Shown here piece by piece: positions 20,501-31,409 of a stretch of 64,000 nt of DNA. Positions within the stretch are counted from its first letter, which is position 1. Each line of letters begins with the position of its first letter. Where the stretch lies: positions 372,001 to 436,000 of the forward strand of contig CANTFK010000785.1 of the NCBI GenBank assembly GCA_947646735.1. The letters run 5' to 3'. A program made the position numbers and the translations under genes. The notes under the pieces are model-generated. The model worked only from the letters and a program-made list of their open reading frames with translations, did no database searches and had not been told where the DNA came from. Source of the DNA: Peronospora farinosa. Lineage: Eukaryota > Oomycota > Peronosporomycetes > Peronosporales > Peronosporaceae.

Positions 20501-23500
20501 AGAGCACATATTTCATGTACTGCACCGTTGTGCTCGCATATTGTCGCCATTGCTGCGCAACTTCCTCTTCCTTGCGTTCTTTCTGAGTAGCATCGTCAAG
20601 GCGGAGATTCATCAAGATGTTACCAGTAAAGTCATGGTCCTCCAGCTCATCCAGCACCTTGTCTTTATTAAGCACAACCCACTGAGGTGGTGCAATGGTC
20701 TTGTGTGCTTCAGGGTCTTGACAGAATAACTCTTGAGCTTTGAAGCGAGCAAAACAGATACAGCGTGACTCATTCATTGTCGGACGCATAAGATGCACAA
20801 ACACGTCGGGGACTTGGTCAAGGTCCGCTGGAAGCTCCACGTCAACAATGTCAAGATACTGGTTAAAGTGGCAAATGCCGGACACATTGTGTGCCCGTGA
20901 GCTCTCTACACTATGACGACCCACTGAAATCTTCAGCGACATCCGCGTATTTCGGTTCCAGTTGGTGTTACTTTTAAAAGCAGGAATCTCCGTCCCGTAA
21001 AATAGCGCAGCACGCAACGTGTATCTCTTCATCCTCGGCAAGATAGCCGTATTCGTTAGCAGGTTTCGAACGTGAGCATCGTCATTCGTTGATTGTAATC
21101 CATCTTCGACGCGCAGCGAAAGCAAAATACGTCCACGATACGTACTGGCATATGCAGGGTGGTTTTGCATCAACTGAAGCGGGCTGGAGCTGGTGCTGTA
21201 TCCCACTGGAGGGCCGTACAAGTTTGCCCAAAGATATTTAAACTGCTTGGGATAGCGTTGTACCTGTTTGAAGGAAAACGGTTGTAAAATATTGGCGACA
21301 AGCTCATCTGCAGTGGTCAAGTCCCAGTCCCACACTGACAGGAAAATTTTATCGCTCATAGTTGGCAAGAGCACCGGGAACCATAGCTCCTGATTGAATA
21401 CCACTGCAAGATTTCCACTTCCTTTCACGGTCACCTTCTTCGTCTCCAGCACATCTTGACCGGCAAAGTACGCTCGGACGTATCCATCAATGCCTCCCTG
21501 CATCATCATGCTGTAGTCCATGTCGGGCAGTTCTTCAACGCGATAAATCGTAACCACCAAGAAATTCAGTTTCTGTGTCACGCGTGGAGGAACCAACACC
21601 ATCGAGTTGATATCAGCCTTCGACTTCACTAAGTGTTCCGCTGGGTCTGTGTCGTCTGAAGGATCATACAACTTCATTTTATCACCAGGTCCCAACACAA
21701 CAAGAGACAATCTACAAAACAGAACAACGAGGTCAGCGATAGCATCCCGACCTCTGACACGAGCTGAAAATAAACTTACAGAACGTAGCCTTGGATACAA
21801 TCACTGTTGGTTGTCCCGCTGCCGATGAGAGCTACCCATTTTCGCTTCATCTCATGGTCTGGCTGGTAGTACACGTAAGGAATGTCCACAGAAAAGAATC
21901 CAATGAGGTCATCGAATGCGCGAGCGATAGACGATCGGTTCGCTGACAAGCCTGGACCATCGGCGTCAAACACCGATATCTTGATGCTTCCTTGCTGGAC
22001 AGTTTCTTTGTCTAAGTTCCTAAAATTGAAGTACAGGTACTCGTCAAACACACACGAAAGCTGTTTCTGCTTCACTACTGTATGCTGTCGCTGTCCAAGA
22101 CACTCAACCGAAATGACTGGATCGCAGACGCCATTGGCATCCATCGGCTGCAAGTCACGCACTTCAATAACGCGTGCTCGGATCTGGTAATCACCGGATT
22201 GAAACTGCACATTAGACAGCTCGGTCAACATCTTTTGACGTTCCTCTTCCCGTTGCTTCCGTTGAGCTTCAGCTTCTTCCCGTCTAGCATCGACATGATC
22301 ATCATCTCTACCGTCATTATCTCCTTCGTTCGTATCTTCTGCATGATTTTCATCGTTTCCTCCATCATCTTCAAGATCATCACAACTTCCTGAACGTCGC
22401 AGACCACGGCCACTTGGAACTTCTGTGACGTTATCACTTTCACCTTGCTCCAAACTGCTGATATCCCGATCAAGATACTGCAGCTCAATAGCAACACAAA
22501 TCTTGCCTTTTCCATAGTTCATTGTACGCTGTGGACCCAAATCACTTGATACGTTTTTGTCCTTGGCCTCAGGTTGTTGTTCCAAGGCTAACCAGAACAC
22601 CTGCTTTTCTCCTTGAAAAAGATTGGCAAATTCATCCAAGTCAATGACACAGCGTCCCATAAAGTCACTTGTGAGTAGATCACTGTCTTCCACAATAAGT
22701 TCCAACACGTGCTTTTCGCCTGGAACAATCACAAAGTAAAATTTCTGTCGCCATGACGGACAAAGTGTCTGCTGCTGTGTTTTCGTCCGCTGTGACTGGT
22801 TCTTTGTGCATATCAAGCGTACGTATGGATCACTAGTAGCTTCAATACCTGATCCATCACAAGCAAGCAATCCTGTTGCCTCTAAAACCGTCACGACATA
22901 GAAATTTGGACGCAATAGACACTCGGTTTCTTCCGTCATTGGAGCTGATAAACTTATAACTGTTGCTGACTTGGTACTGGCCACTGGTGTATCTTGTGTT
23001 TGTATAAACATTGGTTCATAAATGGCTTCAACCAGAAGCTCTCCACAGTTCTAGATCCACAAATAGAGACAAGAAGGATAGTTATAACGTAGGATTAGAG
23101 TACCATAATCGACACTCTAATTGGTATGTACGCACTGTCCCGTCTGCACCCAATAACGGCAGTTTATGCACCGTCTACAATTACCACCGACATCCATTGC
23201 ACGTAAATCAGTACATTTTTTCGATCTAGCTACGGGGGGGGGTCTTTTTTTGTACCGTACCTGCTGTTTGGGTATTAACTTGTTAAGTAACAATACGGTA
23301 CTACCCAATAAGACGTCTCTCCCGCATTCCTTCAACCCATAGATTCGAAAGCTGACGCAATCACCTAATGGCTTTTTTATACCAAATGTAAACGTTTGTA
23401 GCCATTCAGGTGACTTTGTCTGGGGTTTCGCGACCGTTCGAAGGATTACGTCACCACATTGTGTCTGACAGTCTACAAAAAACGAGTCAGTACGGTAGAA

Positions 23501-23632
23501 GCGAAAGGGCAGAAAGGGCAGAAAAAGATCGTACATACAAGAATCAAATGTTTTGTCGTTGCTTTTTTCTCTGCCGACGTCTGTTGCACCCACGACCACG
23601 AGGCGCAAGCGCGGTGTCGTGCTGTCCGTCAT
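17520..23632 (-). CDS. Ferlin-family multi-C2 membrane protein (four exons)
   Basis: Predicted Ca2+/phospholipid-binding, tail-anchored protein for vesicle fusion or membrane repair. Exons: 23632-23539, 23472-23261, 23050-21780, 21711-17520, giving 1922 residues. Introns are 66, 210 and 68 bp, with donors GTATGT, GTACGG and GTAAGT and acceptors GTAG, CTAG and GTAG. Intron 1 removal creates the C2 motif DSYCQTQCGD (usual DPYxxV); intron 3 removal creates GYVLLSLVVLGPGD, the ferlin 'VLGPGD' signature. About nine C2-like blocks lie near residues 5-95, 150-245, 400-500, 570-690, 760-860 (degenerate), 925-1030, 1075-1190, 1340-1470 and 1535-1660. Two hydrophobic stretches near 1833-1855 and 1870-1893 form the anchor. 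The ATG at 23632 is chosen because the frame upstream lacks ATG. Some C2 domains keep the acidic Ca2+ ligands (DPYLRV, DPYVKV); others do not. Confidence 0.9.
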
Positions 23633-23791
23633 CTTTTGCAATAATCTTCACTTGATTCTACTATACAAAAGATCGCTGAGTTCCTTCAATGCGTTTCAAC
23701 CAATCATTATACTTCACATGTGTTTCCACCAATCATGATATATCCAAGTGATGGTCAATTTCAGGTGTATCTGATGTACCACAACTCAAGA
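23633..23791. promoter_or_regulatory. Bidirectional promoter with two CCAAT boxes
   Basis: 159 bp separate the ferlin ATG (-) from the membrane-protein ATG (+). ACCAATCAT occurs at about 23699 and again at 23728, inside two near-identical stretches (GTTTCaACCAATCATtAT / GTTTCcACCAATCATgAT). Read as NF-Y-type sites; inference from position and sequence only. Confidence 0.5.
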
Positions 23792-24715
23792 ATGCGTCTG
23801 CTTTGGCTGCTGTTAGCGCTACTGGGCGTCGTTATCGCTTTGGATCCCCCGCGTAAGCTACATGCCGACGAGCCTGTCACGGTGACGCTAGCAGACGGCA
23901 CCATACGTGCACTAACAGCGGCGGAATACACAGAATTGGTGGAAAAGCGTGCGAACGAGCAACATAAGCTACCGAGCGAGACGCCCCATTGGCAACATCA
24001 CGACTTGGAGCAACTTAAGACAGCCGATCCACAATTTGCACTCCATATTGATCTCTCGAGACGCGCTTTCCAAGAGCTTCAACGCCATGGCTATGCACAG
24101 GGATATACACTTGCAGGGTTTAGTGAACAAGAGACGGGCCCGTTAACAGCCGAGTATTATGTCGAGTTTGTATTACAAGCGAAAAAGGATGTTACGACTG
24201 ATGGCGTCATCAAGACGGGCACTGGTACGAGAAAAGGGGAGCACGAGACAGACGAGACACCTTTGAGCTATGAAGTGCAAGTATTACTGGACAGAAAAAG
24301 TGAGTTCTCGTCGGTCGAGTCACTTTTTGACAAGATAATGGGATCGGAACTGACTTGATGCTACTTATTGACTGGCTCTTGAATAGAGCGTTTTTCAGTG
24401 GTAGCAGCATGGGAATTGAGCGAGAAAGAGCCACTACGAGGGCAGAAACGAGCGCGGGTTATGCGACTATCCATTCAACCGACAGTGGCATTGTTGGAGC
24501 GTGAGGCTGCACGAGCTCGTACTAGACCAGCAATTGTCAACTGGTTACTAATTGGAGGACTGGGACTTGTTGCTGTGGGTGTGCTTGTCATGTACACGAC
24601 ACGAAATCCGATTCCAACGCCTAAACCACGACGTCGATCGAGTGATATATGGGAACTTGTGGACGAGAAGGACAATCCAATTAAGATGGACAAATCGGAA
24701 AAGAAGAACGACTAA
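23792..24715 (+). CDS. Single-pass membrane protein with signal peptide, unknown function (two exons)
   Basis: Exons 23792-24299 and 24387-24715. The 87-bp intron (GTGAGT...AATAG) joins at phase 1 to give ...VLLDRKRFSVVAAWELS.... The ATG at 23792 begins a clear signal peptide (MRLLWLLLALLGVVIAL). The lumenal part (about 170 residues) includes VTLADGTIRALTAAEYTELVEKR, and a transmembrane segment follows (AIVNWLLIGGLGLVAVGVLV) with a basic cytosolic tail ending KMDKSEKKND. Without splicing the frame ends before the anchor at 24358. No RXLR-type motif is seen, and the anchor argues against a secreted effector. I do not recognise the family; an ER/secretory-pathway type I protein is the simplest reading. 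Confidence 0.75.
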
Positions 24716-25301
24716 CGGTAGGGAAAAAACAAGAGGAAGTTGTTATATGTGGAGTCAAGGGATATGGAGGGAATTGACTGATGGATGACATGAGTGGTTA
24801 TGTAGGAGAATAGTGCTGAAATCAGCGACAGCTTTATGTCAAAAGCAATAACAGCTGATGCGATCAAACGACTATGTAACCATTGCTACCTGTTGAACTA
24901 CAAGCTCTTGAAGAACATTATTCAAATCATAATGGAAAAGAGAAGATTTCATGAAGACGAGGGAAGAGAATTTCTCGAGTTTCTACACTTATTTATGTAT
25001 TTCTTGTCATAAACCTCGTACATTATCTCTTTTCTATTATTTATAACCATGATAAATTCTGAATATATTAAAGTAGGAAGGCTACTTTTAAAGCATTTAT
25101 TAGTAAAAATAGATACTAAAATACACGCTAATTATCTCGCTCTCATTCATTGGCTCCCCATCAATTTATCTCTATTCCAACCAATCACAACGAATTCCTA
25201 CCCTTTCATACTCAACTCAAGTGACGCATCTTCTCGGTCTTTTTGATCAGCAGCCAGCCAGTCAAAGCCGAAAACGTCACTTTTTTCATTTGGAATTTTT
25301 C
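24716..25301. promoter_or_regulatory. Spacer and promoter of the PX kinase
   Basis: A/T-rich spacer without an ORF. Near its right end an inverted CCAAT (25149) and a direct CCAAT (25181) lie 120-150 bp before the kinase ATG, and TTTTTTCATTTGG just before the ATG resembles an oomycete initiator. The assignment is by similarity only. Confidence 0.4.
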
Positions 25302-27164
25302 ATGGCCACGCTTAATGTGCTTCTTACGGGCTTTGGCATCGTACGTGATGGCACCCAATCCGATTATGTGGTAAGCCTTTCTCTCCTCTTTCGATTGCAA
25401 CCTTTTTCATCGTTAACCGTTTGCTGGTTGTCTAGGTTTTCTATGGTACAATTCAACAAGGAAATGGCAATTCTTGGACTGTTTATCGATCTTTTGACGT
25501 CTTTCAGCGACTTGGTCAACAGCTTTCAATGATTTTTGGACAAGCAGTACCCTCGTGTCCAGCTCGTATGTTTAATTTACGCTTTCCAGACTCATTAGAG
25601 AAGACACGAGTGGAGTTAAACATGTGGATGATGCAACTCTTGCAACATCCACCTATCTATCAATCCCATGTATTTATCGACTTTATCAGTGCAGATGCCA
25701 ATGTACCACCTCTAGGATTGCAAAACACAGCAGTAGCAGCTCCAAGAGGTGGTAATATTGGAGACCTTGATATGGACGAGATGTTTGACTCGACCACGGA
25801 CGATGATCCACGGTCTCATGATGAACTACACGACGATGATGTGAGTGCCAATTGCAATATGGTGTGTTTGCAACAAGGTTATTGAATCTACTGGAGATTG
25901 TATCTCTTGTGTCTTTGTTTTTCTTTAGATCTTTCAGTTTGACTACAATACGGATATGTCAAGTGCTGGACTGGACCAACAGACATTGCTAAAGGAGACA
26001 CAATTGCAACATGCACAACAAGTTGAAGAGCAAAAGAAGAGTGAGAAAGTGACACTGGAAGATTTTGTCATGATCAAGGTCATTGGCAAAGGAAGTTTTG
26101 GAAAGGTATTGCTTGTACGCAAGCGAGACACTGGACTCATTTATGCTATGAAGGTGTTGCGAAAGGAAAATATTATCAAGCGCAATCAAGTGGAACATAC
26201 ACGCACGGAACGTCATGTGCTGGGTTATGTGCGGCATCCATTCATTGTGGGACTGAACTATGCTTTTCAAACGTCAGAGAAATTGTACTTTGTGCTTGAC
26301 TACTGTGCCGGTGGAGAGCTTTTCTTTCATCTTGGTAAAGTGCAGCGGTTCCCTGAGCACCGCGCACGATTCTACGCTGCTGAGATTACACTAGCGATTG
26401 AGTACGTGCACAATTTGGATGTCATCTATCGCGACTTGAAACCTGAGAACGTTTTATTGGACGAGAATGGACACATTCGTCTGACAGACTTTGGCCTCTC
26501 CAAGGAGGGCATCCAGGATGATTTTTCAGGTGCCAACTCGTTCTGCGGCACACCCGAGTATCTATCGCCCGAGATTTTGAACCGCTCGGGCCACGGCCGA
26601 GCTGTAGACTGGTGGTCTCTTGGCGCATTGCTGTATGAAATGCTTACTGGTCTGCCGCCGTTCTATTGCCGCGATCGTGACCGTCTGTTTGAGAAGATTC
26701 GCAAGGGTGATCTTAGTTTTCCCAAATATTTGTCACCGAGTGCCAAGGACTTGCTGAAGAAACTGCTAGAGCGTGATCCGACGCGACGTCTAGGAACTGG
26801 TCCGACCGATGCGAGTGAGATTAAAAACCACCCATTTTTTGTAGAGATCAAGTGGGACGCACTTGCTACAGGTCAGGTGCCGCCCCCATGGCGTCCTACT
26901 TTCTCTGGCGCTCTTGACACATCCCAGTTTGATCGCGAATTCACTGATATGCCCGTGGTGAGTCCGGACAATCACGTGCGTGGGGGTATGGCGATGGCTG
27001 TGGGGCGGCGACCTGCTAACGGTACCGCGTACGGCAGTAGTCTCGCAAGCAATGACCCGTTCAAAGGCTTCACGTACACGGAGGATTCCTACCTGCAAGA
27101 CGGCCTCCCAGGCCGCAGCCCGGCCACACGAGGAAGTGGTCGTATGCGGCACCATAACATGTGA
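25302..27164 (+). CDS. PX domain - AGC protein kinase (SGK3-like architecture, three exons)
   Basis: Ser/Thr kinase probably recruited to phosphoinositide membranes. Exons 25302-25370, 25436-25840 and 25929-27164, with phase-0 introns of 65 bp (GTAAGC...CTAG) and 88 bp (GTGAGT...TTTAG), giving 569 residues. Residues 1 to about 110 form a PX-like domain (VFYGTIQQGNGNSWTVYRSF DVFQRLGQQL). Kinase motifs: GKGSFGKV near 211, Lys 233 (AMK), YRDLKPEN with Asp 327, DFG 345-347, activation-loop serine 362 in SFCGTPEY (normally Thr in animals), and RRLG. The C-terminal hydrophobic motif FKGFTY has its phospho-site threonine at 540, so PDK1/TORC2-type activation is likely. PX plus AGC kinase is the layout of SGK3, but it may have arisen independently in this lineage. 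Confidence 0.9.
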
Positions 27165-27483
27165 CAAGATGGAACCCAAACGTGGCTGATATTGAAGTCA
27201 ATAGTGAAAGGAGAGGCAGAAGAAGGTTTTCGGTCGGCAAAGCATCTTGGGTTCGTTGTGAAACGACTCATGACAAATGCGTATGACGCAATGGAGGGAC
27301 AGCAAATGCAGGTATTTTCAGGCTGTAGGAAAAGGAAAAGACAAGGTGACAAAGGGTATGTACATATATTTGCTCAACTTCTGCTCACTAGCGTCAACTA
27401 GCGAAACCTTTTGAGCACTGAAGCAAGCTTTGTTGTTTTTTGAACCGCTTTCCAGACATTTCTTTCGCAAGTTTGAGAGGAAC
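27165..27483. other. Convergent 3' spacer, no gene seen
   Basis: 319 bp between the kinase stop and the lipase stop on the other strand. Short ORFs only. Confidence 0.5.
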
Positions 27484-28956
27484 TTACTCTGGTTTGCTGT
27501 CTTCAGGGGCGGTTTCGAAATGGTTTGCCATGACACGAAAAAGCCGTTGGAATAATGCCGGTGAGTCGCTATCGAAATGCGTCCCAGCCATGTGGTTCTT
27601 GTTGACTCGATGAACGTACCATATTCCGCGTCTCAGCTGTGAGAAGTTGGCAGGTTCCGTTGGGTCAAGATTTGTAGGTATCTTACTTTCTGCTTGGATG
27701 CCTAAGCCTTTGTCCTTTGACCTTGGAGCAGAGTGCAAATCCACAGTTCTTGTAGCGGGAACTGCATCCAGTTGCATTGGTTCTGAAAGAGTGGAGAGTG
27801 ACGACGATGTTGAAGAAGTCGACTTGGTATCACGTTGCGTAGAATCTTCAAACGAATTGTCCATTGCTGATGCCCAAGGTTGTAGCATGGAGTGGAGGTT
27901 CACCGCTCCATCATTGTCACCCCATACATCCCGATCAAATCCATTAAAGATCATGTGGAGCATGCGAACATGACGACGCATGAGGAGTAATAGTGTATAT
28001 AATGACGGAATCGAGGCGTAATCAAGTGCTCGAGCACGTCGCCACAAAGCAAAGAGTGTTCCAGTGGACCAGATAATGGCAGAGGTTCCCAGTGCCGTAT
28101 CCCCTCTTGAAAACCCGACCACAGCAGTAATGATAAAGACGAGAACAAGTCCTATCAGAGCCATCTCAACGCGTGGAATTGTGACATAACTGGATGTGAC
28201 AACCGAGACGAGAAATATCTTGTCCATATCAATGAGTTGAGCATTCCGTGTCATTCGTTCACGAGGTAAAAGATTAAACACTGCAAGATCCATCGAGCGA
28301 TTGATTCGACCAGAAGGTGATATAATTTCCCGAAAGGTGGAGACACGTTGCCATTGTGGCATTCGAAAGTCAAAGACATGACGAAGGAGTGGCCATTGCG
28401 TATAGAATTTAAACCAGATTCCCAAAGTCGCTCCAAGAAAGTGACCAAATGAATACGGGACCATGTGGAAGTCATTTAATCCAAAGAGATGAATCATTGT
28501 GGAACCTGTAAGTGGTCCAGCAATGGACACTAAACTCGTGATCCATTCATGATTACTCCCGACTTTGAAAAAATCCAAGCATATCAATTGATACAATTCC
28601 AGAGCTGTAGTCCCTCCAAAACTATGACCTATTAAATGCACAGGATTCGAAGCACTCCAAGGAGAATGTAATGGATATTTATATGTGGTACCAAATTGAG
28701 CATGACCTGCTTTTCGACTATGAACATCTCCATAATCAACTTGTCCCCCATATAATTGATAAAATACTTCACAAGCTCGATCATGATCCGATGATAAAGC
28801 TCCTAATTCTACGATTAGATTTTTATTCGTGTTTAATTGATCAAGTGCTTCTTCGGGCCAATATGGTGACCAGAGATTCCAGAATGGTTTGATTCTACCA
28901 TAACCAAAGACCCCATGAAGTAGTACAATGGGATATTTTGTATTAGTTGAGCTCAT
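27484..28956 (-). CDS. Family I.5-like lipase, membrane-associated (intronless tandem copy A)
   Basis: Alpha/beta-hydrolase resembling bacterial family I.5 lipases and their plant relatives. It has the opening YPIVLLHGVFGYGR, the block SSDHDRACEVFYQLYGGQVDYGDVHS typical of that family, the nucleophile elbow GHSFGG (Ser 112), a probable catalytic Asp in GDNDGAVN and a His in NKNHMAGTHFD. Two hydrophobic segments around 265-315 (LIGLVLVFIITAVVGF) interrupt the hydrolase fold and suggest membrane attachment. 490 residues, single exon with an ATG start. It lies immediately downstream of copy B on the same strand, evidence of tandem duplication. Substrate is unknown; ester lipid hydrolysis is inferred. 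Confidence 0.85.
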   Translation of the reverse strand: MSSTNTKYPIVLLHGVFGYGRIKPFWNLWSPYWPEEALDQLNTNKNLIVELGALSSDHDRACEVFYQLYGGQVDYGDVHSRKAGHAQFGTTYKYPLHSPWSASNPVHLIGHSFGGTTALELYQLICLDFFKVGSNHEWITSLVSIAGPLTGSTMIHLFGLNDFHMVPYSFGHFLGATLGIWFKFYTQWPLLRHVFDFRMPQWQRVSTFREIISPSGRINRSMDLAVFNLLPRERMTRNAQLIDMDKIFLVSVVTSSYVTIPRVEMALIGLVLVFIITAVVGFSRGDTALGTSAIIWSTGTLFALWRRARALDYASIPSLYTLLLLMRRHVRMLHMIFNGFDRDVWGDNDGAVNLHSMLQPWASAMDNSFEDSTQRDTKSTSSTSSSLSTLSEPMQLDAVPATRTVDLHSAPRSKDKGLGIQAESKIPTNLDPTEPANFSQLRRGIWYVHRVNKNHMAGTHFDSDSPALFQRLFRVMANHFETAPEDSKPE

Positions 28957-29120
28957 GATGAGATAGGCGAACTGCTAGACGGAGAACGTAGAGTTAGAAA
29001 TAGCTAGCTGATTTTTAGAAATTTCGGAAAGAAGACAAAAAAGGTGGCCACTGTAACAAGTGTTTTTACTAGTTATTTAGTCGCTGATTATTGAATTCGG
29101 TGCTACTTTTGGACCTTTTG

Positions 29121-30784
29121 TTAGTATACTATTGTTCTCCATATGATATACAGTATTCGTCTCAGACAATTCCTTACTGTAGTATTTTTAATGATACCAT
29201 CTACACGTAAAGCCAATGGGTTTTCCTCCTCCTGTCGTTCATACTCTTTGCTCATCAATGTAAAGAGACTCTTGTACAAATCAGGAGCATGACTATCCCA
29301 ATATGTTCCAGCAAGATGATTACTATCCACACGATAAACATACCACCGTCCTTTTTCAAACCGTTTCGGTTGAAAACCTCGTTCGTCATTGTCCTCCATG
29401 TCACGGAATTCCTCAATTGAAATATGAGATTCACAGCGTCTTAAGACGCTCGTATCCTTGAGTATACAAGATGATGATGATGATGTTGGTGGGAGTGAAG
29501 GAGCTGGTGAGATCGACTGATTTTGACCCGTAATCTCTTTTTCCATCTCTTGTGGTTTAGGAAACCACGGTCGAAGCATGGAACGAATGTTCACGACACC
29601 ATCATTAAGCTCCCAACTGCCTGGTTCAAAGCCGTCGCCGATCATTGAGAAACTTTTGGCACGACGTTGGATTAACCACTTGAGACCATACATACTTGGG
29701 ATCTTGGATACGTCCACCTTTTTCAATTTGTAACACAGATAACAAAGAACCACTACATGAGCCAGTGCACGTACACTACGTAGCCGTTTTAAAGCTGGCC
29801 ACCATGTCCGAAATCTACCCCAACGTAGAAATAACAGCAATGCAAGTGCAAAACCTTCACCATAAGGACGATGGAAAGTCTTTGGTGATGTCGCAATACT
29901 CAGCAAATGCAGTTTGTCCATGTGTTTGAGCTGTGCATTCCGCATGATGCGGTGCTCTGGCAACGTACCATGCACAGCCAGGTCACGTGATGAGTTTATG
30001 GGTCCATTAGCCACCACTAACTCCTTGATTGAATACTTGCTCCAATGATCCATATGAAAGTCCGCTGCTTTCTTTAGTATCGGGAATTTCCAGTACAACT
30101 GAAGCCACGAGCCCAATACGATTGCCATGAGGTGGGCGAATCCTCCATGAACGACGTTACCATTTTCCATGCCAATGACATGTGACAAGGTCGAACCTGT
30201 AAGAGGACCAGCAATGCACGTGATACTGGCAATCCACTTGTGAGAACTACCAACTCGAAAAAAATCAGCACTCAGCATCTGGAATAACTCAATGGCAGTT
30301 GTTGATCCAAAACTGTGTCCTAGTAAATGGACAGGGTTCGATTCACTCCAACTTGGGTACATTGCTTGATCAAATGTCTCTCCATAGCGATCATGTCCTA
30401 CAAAAAACAATGTAGGATTCAATCCAAACCAATTTCTCGATTGTTTAAAAGAAATGTCCGACCTGTTGTCGTCGCGTGTTGCTCGCCATAGTCCACACGT
30501 CCTCCAACAAGTTGGTAAAATATTTCACAACTTCGATCGTGGTCCGATGACACCCCACCTACGTCAACTAGTAAATGATTAGGGTTTATTTGTTGCAGTT
30601 CTTTTTCTGGCCAATAGGGAACCCAATATCCCCACATCGGACGTTGTCGTCCGAATCCAAAGACGCCTATAGAATATGACACATGTTGCAAACATTTCAG
30701 TACGTTTAACTTGAACTAATAATTGATGATATATATATATGTACCATGGATAAAAACGACAGGATATTTAGTATGAGCACTCAT
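29121..30784 (-). CDS. Family I.5-like lipase (tandem copy B, three exons)
   Basis: Exons 30784-30745, 30666-30463 and 30397-29121. The 78-bp intron (GTACAT...CTATAG) and 65-bp intron (GTCGGA...TTGTAG) are both phase 1, giving 506 residues. Splicing restores MSAHTKYPVVFIHG|VFGFGR and GEQHATTTG|HDRYG, which align with MSSTNTKYPIVLLHGVFGYGR and GDVHSRKAGHAQFG of copy A, so both junctions are confirmed by the paralogue. Elbow GHSFGS (Ser 110), NDGVVN Asp, NHLAGTYWD His. The second donor, GTCGGA, is non-consensus after GT. Copy A lacks both introns. The C-terminus is extended and basic/hydrophobic compared with copy A. Confidence 0.88.
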
Positions 30785-31409
30785 TGTTCGGATAAAATGC
30801 AAAATGAGACAACCCGGTCATGACTTGAACAAGTCCTGCATGACGCCAGCCAGTATTCCACTACGGGGGGGGAGTACCTGCTACATGATATTACTTTATA
30901 CAAACATTTCTATATGATGTTTAGTTGAATTTTTATAAAAAAAGCACTTTTTTACAAAAAGTTAGAGAAAAAACTATCGAATGTCATGTTGAAGGTAGAA
31001 TTTTACATGCTTGCATCATCATAGGCTTCTATCGTAGGCTATCCCTCTTTTTAATGTATCCAGTCCAGTTTGCAAGCAAAATTATCGAGTTAAACCATGG
31101 ATAAACAAGATCACCCCTTCTTTCTAGAAACAACTCGCATAGTGTAATGTACATATATAGCCCATGGCATGCCACTTTGTTCAGCTACACAGTTTTAGAT
31201 AAATATACATCTTTGTACTAGGTTTTTTATACAAATATGTTAAAAAAAAATGTAAGCAAAACTCTAAAAAACCTCGTGTATCACTCACTACAAGTCACTG
31301 TAATGGGTTCCTGTTACACCTGATATTTACCTACCTCTCTTTTTTAATCTCACTTATCTACCAATCGGCATCCTTTCTCATCTCCATTAGTCAAGTCTCT
31401 CTTGTCGTC
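30785..31409 (+). promoter_or_regulatory. Spacer with compact TMEM184 promoter
   Basis: 625 bp of A/T-rich DNA between divergently transcribed genes. A CCAAT box at 31361-31365 lies 45 bp before the TMEM184 ATG within a pyrimidine-rich stretch. A short poly-G run occurs at about 30865. No gene seen. Confidence 0.4.

Noticed and set aside
21776..23011. Independent C2-domain gene (411 codons) separate from the ferlin
   Set aside because: Ends in a splice donor (GTAAGT) and begins within an exon; joining it to its neighbours restores ferlin signatures.
23792..24715. Secreted RXLR-type effector
   Set aside because: It has a signal peptide but no RXLR/dEER motif, and a C-terminal membrane anchor plus a conserved-looking intron argue for a housekeeping membrane protein.
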